Source: CAZSIA01 sp045126355
GTDB lineage: Bacteria; Bacillota_I; Bacilli_A; Acholeplasmatales; Anaeroplasmataceae
DNA: 64,000 nucleotides
Direction of reading: 5' to 3'
Assembly (NCBI GenBank): GCA_045126355.1
Contig: JBGVOE010000065.1
Coordinates: 19,990 to 83,989, forward strand
The position numbers and the translations under genes are program-made. Positions 60,136 through 64,000 of the stretch are shown here, one piece after another. The notes beneath the pieces are model-generated. The model saw only the letters and a program-made list of their open reading frames with translations. It was not told where the DNA came from and did not search any database. Every line of letters starts with the position of its first letter. Position 1 is the first letter of the stretch.

Positions 60136-63100
60136 ATGCCATTCTTTAATATAATTGCTGAAACTAATGAAGCAACAGTTGTAACTGAATATAAACCTAT
60201 TGAGTCTAATTCAGCTTTATATCAATCTGAGGCAGAATTAGAAAAAGAGTTTATTAAATTACTTCAAAATCAAGGATATGATTATATTAATATCCACAAA
60301 GAAGAAGATTTAATAGTAAATTTAAGAAAACAATTAGAGTTATTAAATAACATTACTTTTTCTGAAGATGAATGGGATAAATTATTCAAACAAAAGATTT
60401 GTAATCAAAACTATGGAATAGTTGAAAAAACAAGAATCATTCAAGAAGATTATAGAGTAGTTTTAGAAAGAGATAATGGAACAATTGTTAATATTGATTT
60501 AATTGATAAAACAAATGTTCACAACAATAGATTACAAGTTATTAATCAATATTCAGTTGAAACTGAAAGTAGAAAAAATAGATATGATGTAACAGTTTTA
60601 GTTAATGGTTTTCCATTAGTACACATTGAATTAAAAAGACGTGGTGTAGCTATTAGAGAAGCATTTAACCAAATCAATAGATATCAAAGAGATAGTTTTT
60701 GGGCTGGCTCAGGTCTATTTGAGTTTGTTCAAATATTTGTAATTTCTAATGGTACTAATACAAAGTATTATTCTAATAGTACAAGATTTAATCATATTAA
60801 AGATTCAAATAATAAAACTAATAAAGAAAAGACAAGTAATTCATTTGAATTTACTTCTTTTTGGGCTGATTCAAATAACAAGATTATTCCTGACTTAGTA
60901 GATTTTACTAAGACTTTCTTTTCAAAACACACTATTTTAAATATATTAACTAAGTATTGTGTATTTACATCTGAAAATATGTTGTTAGTAATGAGACCAT
61001 ATCAAATTGTAGCAACAGAAAGAATATTAAATAGAATTGAAATTGCTCATAACTATAAAAAATATGGTACTGTTGCAGGTGGTGGTTATATTTGGCATAC
61101 AACTGGTTCTGGTAAAACACTAACTTCTTTTAAAACCGCTAGAATTGCTTCACAAATACCATATATAGATAAAGTATTGTTCGTTGTTGATAGAAAAGAT
61201 TTAGATTATCAAACAATGAGAGAATATGATAGATTTGAAAAAGGTGCAGCTAACTCAAATAGATCAACTGCAATATTAAAGAAACAATTAGAAGATCCTA
61301 AAGCTAAGATTATTATTACTACAATTCAAAAGTTAGCTACTTTTATTAAGAAATATAAAGATGAAGAAGTTTACCAAAAAAGAGTAGTAATTATCTTTGA
61401 TGAATGTCATAGATCACAATTTGGTGATATGCATATTGCTATTACTAAATCATTTAAGAAATATCATTTATTTGGTTTTACTGGTACACCGATATTTGCT
61501 GTTAACTCAGGTAGTGGTAAAAATGTAAACTTAAGAACTACTGAACAAGCTTTTGGTGATCAATTACATACTTATACTATAGTTGATGCTATTAATGATA
61601 AAAACGTACTTCCATTTAGAGTGGACTACATTAAAACTATGGATATAGAAGAAGATATAGAAGATAAAGAAGTATATGATATTGATAGAGAAAAAGTATA
61701 TTTAGCTCCACAAAGAATTAATTTAGTGGCTAACTATATCTTAGATCACTTTAATCAAAAGACTTATAGAAATGAAAAGAGTTATAACTTCAATGTTATA
61801 ACTAATGTAAATGAAGTTGTTTCAACTAAAGATAGAACTAAAGTTGAAGAAGTAAAAGAAAAATTAAGAGTAAGTGGATTTAACTCTATTTTTGCTGTAT
61901 CTTCAATTGAAGCAGCCAAGTTATATTACAATGAATTTAAGAAATTATTTGCTGATAATCCATCTAGAAAACTTAAGATTGGTGTTATATATTCTTATGG
62001 TGCTAACGAAGAAGAAAGTGATGGAATTATAGATGAAGAATGTCCAGAAGATACTATTAATTTAGATCAATCTTCTAGAGATTTCTTAGAAGCAGCTATT
62101 AAAGATTACAATGAAATGTTCCGTACTAACTATGATACTTCAAGTGATAAATTCCAAAACTATTATAAAGATGTATCTTTAAGAATGAAGAACAAAGAAT
62201 TAGATTTGTTAATAGTAGTTAATATGTTCTTAACAGGTTTTGACGCTACTACATTAAATACTTTATGGGTAGATAAAAATTTAAAAATGCATGGATTAAT
62301 TCAAGCATATTCAAGAACAAATAGAATATTAAATTCTATTAAGACATTTGGTAATATTGTTTGCTTTAGAAACTTACAAAAGAAAACTGATGAAGCAATT
62401 GCCTTGTTTGGTGATAAAGAAGCTGGTGGAATTGTTCTACTAAAGAACTTTAAAGATTACTTCTATGGCTATACTGATAAGAAAGGTAATAAGAAACCTG
62501 GATATATTGATTTAATTAATGAACTAAAACTTAATTATCCTTTAGATGAGCCTAAAATTATTGGTGAACAAAATCAAAAAGATTTCATTGCTTTATTTGG
62601 TTCAATATTAAGAATGAGAAATATATTATCTTCATTTGATGAATTTGAAAGTAATGATTTATTAGAAGATAGAGACTTCCAAAATTATAGTGGTAGATAC
62701 TTAGATTTAAGAGATGAATGGAAGAATAGAACGCAAGAAAATGAAATAGAAAATATTAATGATGATGTTGTTTTTGAAATTGAATTATTAAAGCAAATAG
62801 AAATTAATATTGATTATATTTTATTATTAGTTAAGAAGTATCATGACTCACATTGTAATGATAAAGAAATTTTAGTATCAATTCAAAACGCTATTGATTC
62901 AAGTCCAGAATTAAGAAGTAAGAAAAAGTTAATTGAAACTTTCGTTGCTGGAATCAATGACATAGATGATATTATTGCTGAATGGAGAAGTTTCGTAGCT
63001 GAAGAAAAAGAAAAAGAATTAAGAAGAATTATTGAAGAAGAAAACTTGAAAGAAGAAGAAACTAGAAAGTTTATTTCAGATTGTTTTGCTAGTGGTGAAG

Positions 63101-63234
63101 TAAAAGCTACTGGTACAGATATAAATAAAATACTTCCTCCTGTATCTAGATTTGGTGGAGGTAATAGAGGCTCTAAGAAACAAACTGTTCTTCAAAAGAT
63201 TACATTGTTCTTTGAAAAGTTCTTTGGATTATAG
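60136..63234 (+). CDS. hsdR: Type I restriction endonuclease subunit R
   Basis: About 1032 residues. An N-terminal nuclease domain carries V-H-I-E-L-K-R-R-G (about 162-170; E-x-K) and NQINRYQRDSFW. The SF2 motor has Walker A HTTGSGKTLTS (about 319-329), DECHRSQFG (about 423), FGFTGTPIF (motif III) and a second RecA domain with FLTGFDATTLNTLWVDK and IQAYSRTNR (motif VI). The C-terminus is helical with a Glu/Lys-rich coiled segment (about 960-990). It translocates and cuts unmethylated DNA. ATG 60136 after AAGGGGTGAT; GTG 60127 lies within the RBS. Confidence 0.97.
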   Translation: MPFFNIIAETNEATVVTEYKPIESNSALYQSEAELEKEFIKLLQNQGYDYINIHKEEDLIVNLRKQLELLNNITFSEDEWDKLFKQKICNQNYGIVEKTRIIQEDYRVVLERDNGTIVNIDLIDKTNVHNNRLQVINQYSVETESRKNRYDVTVLVNGFPLVHIELKRRGVAIREAFNQINRYQRDSFWAGSGLFEFVQIFVISNGTNTKYYSNSTRFNHIKDSNNKTNKEKTSNSFEFTSFWADSNNKIIPDLVDFTKTFFSKHTILNILTKYCVFTSENMLLVMRPYQIVATERILNRIEIAHNYKKYGTVAGGGYIWHTTGSGKTLTSFKTARIASQIPYIDKVLFVVDRKDLDYQTMREYDRFEKGAANSNRSTAILKKQLEDPKAKIIITTIQKLATFIKKYKDEEVYQKRVVIIFDECHRSQFGDMHIAITKSFKKYHLFGFTGTPIFAVNSGSGKNVNLRTTEQAFGDQLHTYTIVDAINDKNVLPFRVDYIKTMDIEEDIEDKEVYDIDREKVYLAPQRINLVANYILDHFNQKTYRNEKSYNFNVITNVNEVVSTKDRTKVEEVKEKLRVSGFNSIFAVSSIEAAKLYYNEFKKLFADNPSRKLKIGVIYSYGANEEESDGIIDEECPEDTINLDQSSRDFLEAAIKDYNEMFRTNYDTSSDKFQNYYKDVSLRMKNKELDLLIVVNMFLTGFDATTLNTLWVDKNLKMHGLIQAYSRTNRILNSIKTFGNIVCFRNLQKKTDEAIALFGDKEAGGIVLLKNFKDYFYGYTDKKGNKKPGYIDLINELKLNYPLDEPKIIGEQNQKDFIALFGSILRMRNILSSFDEFESNDLLEDRDFQNYSGRYLDLRDEWKNRTQENEIENINDDVVFEIELLKQIEINIDYILLLVKKYHDSHCNDKEILVSIQNAIDSSPELRSKKKLIETFVAGINDIDDIIAEWRSFVAEEKEKELRRIIEEENLKEEETRKFISDCFASGEVKATGTDINKILPPVSRFGGGNRGSKKQTVLQKITLFFEKFFGL

Positions 63235-63246
63235 TGGTTAAATTGT

Positions 63247-63639
63247 ATGAGAAAATTATCAGGTTTGGTAGCTGGGATGGTTTTACTATTTCTTCTTTGC
63301 AGTGGTATTTTTGTGGATATTTTTAAGTTCTTTACTTGGTTATTTACATTACAATACATAACGCCAGATACATCCATTGCTGGAAGTATTATAGTGAAAA
63401 TTTTAACTTTTGTTGTTTCATATGCATTTGTTGGATTAATATTTAATTTGCTTGGATTATTTGATAATAAAATAATGTCTGTTGTGTATGTTATTATTTC
63501 AACACTTGTAAGTTTTGTATTAGCATATATTGTAATGACGATTGAAACTTACTTATTAGAAATTGGTATTATTTTAGGAATAATATTTATCATTTTAATC
63601 TTAGCTTTTATAATTCTTAATAAGAAAAGAAAGCCTTAG
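63247..63639 (+). CDS. Small four-helix membrane protein downstream of hsdR
   Basis: A 130-residue protein with four membrane segments (about residues 8-28, 50-72, 77-97 and 103-124) and a basic C-terminal tail KKRKP. It follows hsdR by 12 nt and precedes a terminator, so it is cotranscribed with the restriction system, although the RBS is poor. No family recognised; accessory role in the R-M locus is possible but not shown. Confidence 0.75.
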   Translation: MRKLSGLVAGMVLLFLLCSGIFVDIFKFFTWLFTLQYITPDTSIAGSIIVKILTFVVSYAFVGLIFNLLGLFDNKIMSVVYVIISTLVSFVLAYIVMTIETYLLEIGIILGIIFIILILAFIILNKKRKP

Positions 63640-63664
63640 ACAAATTATGTCAAGGCTTTTTTAT
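63630..63664 (+). terminator. Terminator of the hsdMSR operon
   Basis: AAAGCCTT (63630-63637) pairs with AAGGCTTT (63652-63659), followed by a T-run. It overlaps the last codons of the membrane protein gene. Confidence 0.9.
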
Positions 63665-63817
63665 TGGACGAGTAATCTTAGTACTGAGGTCTTTTTTTAT
63701 TTGTTTTTAAGTTTTGCTATTTTTTTCAACATTTAATATTAGCTAAATTATAATATGGTAGTTTTTAAATAAAATAATGATGTATAATTTAAGTATAGAA
63801 GAAAGGAGATTATAACT

Positions 63818-63880
63818 ATGATGGATTTTAAAGAGTTATTAAAATGTGATGAATATAAGGTAAGCGTAAATTGTGGGTGA
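63818..63880 (+). CDS. 20-codon mini-ORF with good RBS
   Basis: M-M-D-F-K-E-L-L-K-C-D-E-Y-K-V-S-V-N-C-G, then TGA. It has a strong AAAGGAG RBS (63802-63808) and a TATAAT box at 63782-63787. A hairpin terminator follows. It may be a small peptide, or the 5' stub of a gene truncated by deletion; the sharp contrast between a good start and an early stop favours a stub. Confidence 0.4.
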   Translation: MMDFKELLKCDEYKVSVNCG

Positions 63881-63891
63881 AGATAATTAAA

Positions 63892-63938
63892 AAGCGATAT
63901 ATTTTAGTGAATTAACACTAACTTATATCGCTATTTTT
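63892..63938. terminator. Bidirectional terminator at the right edge
   Basis: AGCGATATA (63893-63901) pairs with TATATCGCT (63924-63932); an inner TTAGTG/CACTAA stem lies between. A-run on the left, T-run on the right. Confidence 0.85.
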
Positions 63939-64000
63939 GTATCGTAAGTATTCAGGTAAATCTGAATTTATTGGAAGTAAATTTTCTAACTCACTTGTTT
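63918..64000 (-). CDS. C-terminal end of a minus-strand gene, possibly IS66-like transposase
   Basis: Read on the minus strand, an open frame enters from the right edge and ends at TAG (plus 63918-63920): T-S-E-L-E-N-L-L-P-I-N-S-D-L-P-E-Y-L-R-Y followed by K-N-S-D-I-S. The L-L-P-x-(x)n-L-P-E-x-x-R pattern resembles the C-terminal tail of IS66-type TnpC proteins, but 26 residues are too few for certainty. The stop lies inside the bidirectional hairpin. Confidence 0.4.
   Translation of the reverse strand, partial: TSELENLLPINSDLPEYLRYKNSDIS

Noticed and set aside
1..64000. Alternative genetic code with TGA as Trp
   Set aside because: TGA ends the nitroreductase and the 113-residue gene at exactly the expected positions, and Trp residues are encoded by TGG.

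Overview
The window is AT-rich, densely coded DNA of a Gram-positive bacterium of the Bacilli type. It is probably an uncultured gut lineage near the Erysipelotrichia or Mollicutes-like Bacilli, but no rRNA is present to place it. The evidence is the primosome pair dnaB/dnaI behind polA-mutM-coaE, a T-box leader on thrS, an L20-type leader on infC-rpmI-rplT, a SAM-I riboswitch and strong TTGACA/TATAAT promoters. TGA acts as a normal stop (for example at 2005-2007 and 3816-3818), so this is not the Mycoplasma code.

Region 1 (1-13.8 kb) is a housekeeping block: the 3' part of polA, a nitroreductase, mutM, coaE, an unknown gene, dnaB, dnaI and a phosphodiesterase-like protein. It continues with T-box-controlled thrS, tkt, mnmE, a YfcE-type phosphoesterase and a HAD phosphatase. 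Region 2 (13.9-25.2 kb) holds a reverse-strand SDR gene and tRNA-Gly, coaX, a phosphohexomutase and a tightly overlapping four-gene unit (two exported proteins plus an ABC ATPase and membrane partner). It also holds infC-rpmI-rplT, a likely 6S RNA, galU, an unassigned structured RNA, rsmD and a conserved unknown.

Region 3 (25.3-38.4 kb) is accessory and defence-flavoured. It contains a zinc-ribbon/Vsr-like/NUMOD nuclease, a membrane-anchored HNH protein, a GGCT-like enzyme and a promoter-plus-palindrome-controlled unit. That unit encodes a nuclease-helicase (DUF2075-like), a DpnD/PcfM-like small protein and a MazG-like pyrophosphohydrolase, and is followed by a large SF1 helicase with a DUF2726-like nuclease tail. 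A methyltransferase and several membrane proteins follow.

Region 4 (38.5-54.6 kb) is a nearly complete purine-to-GMP pathway: purC divergent, then purE-M-N-H-D-L-F, guaB, guaA and a type III glutamine synthetase. The striking point is that PurF lacks the N-terminal nucleophilic cysteine, and GuaA has a shortened amidotransferase domain without the catalytic triad. PurL, in the same operon, keeps its glutaminase residues. The PurF and GuaA steps therefore look ammonia-dependent, or need glutaminase activity from another protein.

Region 5 (54.6-64 kb) starts with a decayed small gene and a minus-strand small transcript candidate. Next is a SAM-I riboswitch in front of an N-formylglutamate amidohydrolase-like gene, with a second copy of the riboswitch expression platform (no aptamer) after the gene. 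A DUF6994-like gene follows, then a complete type I restriction-modification operon. Its hsdS carries four 12-bp repeats encoding TAEL, the classic spacer-length switch of EcoR124-type systems. The right edge has a mini-ORF and the tail of a reverse-strand gene that may be an IS66-like transposase.

All assignments are from reading the sequence; no database search was run.
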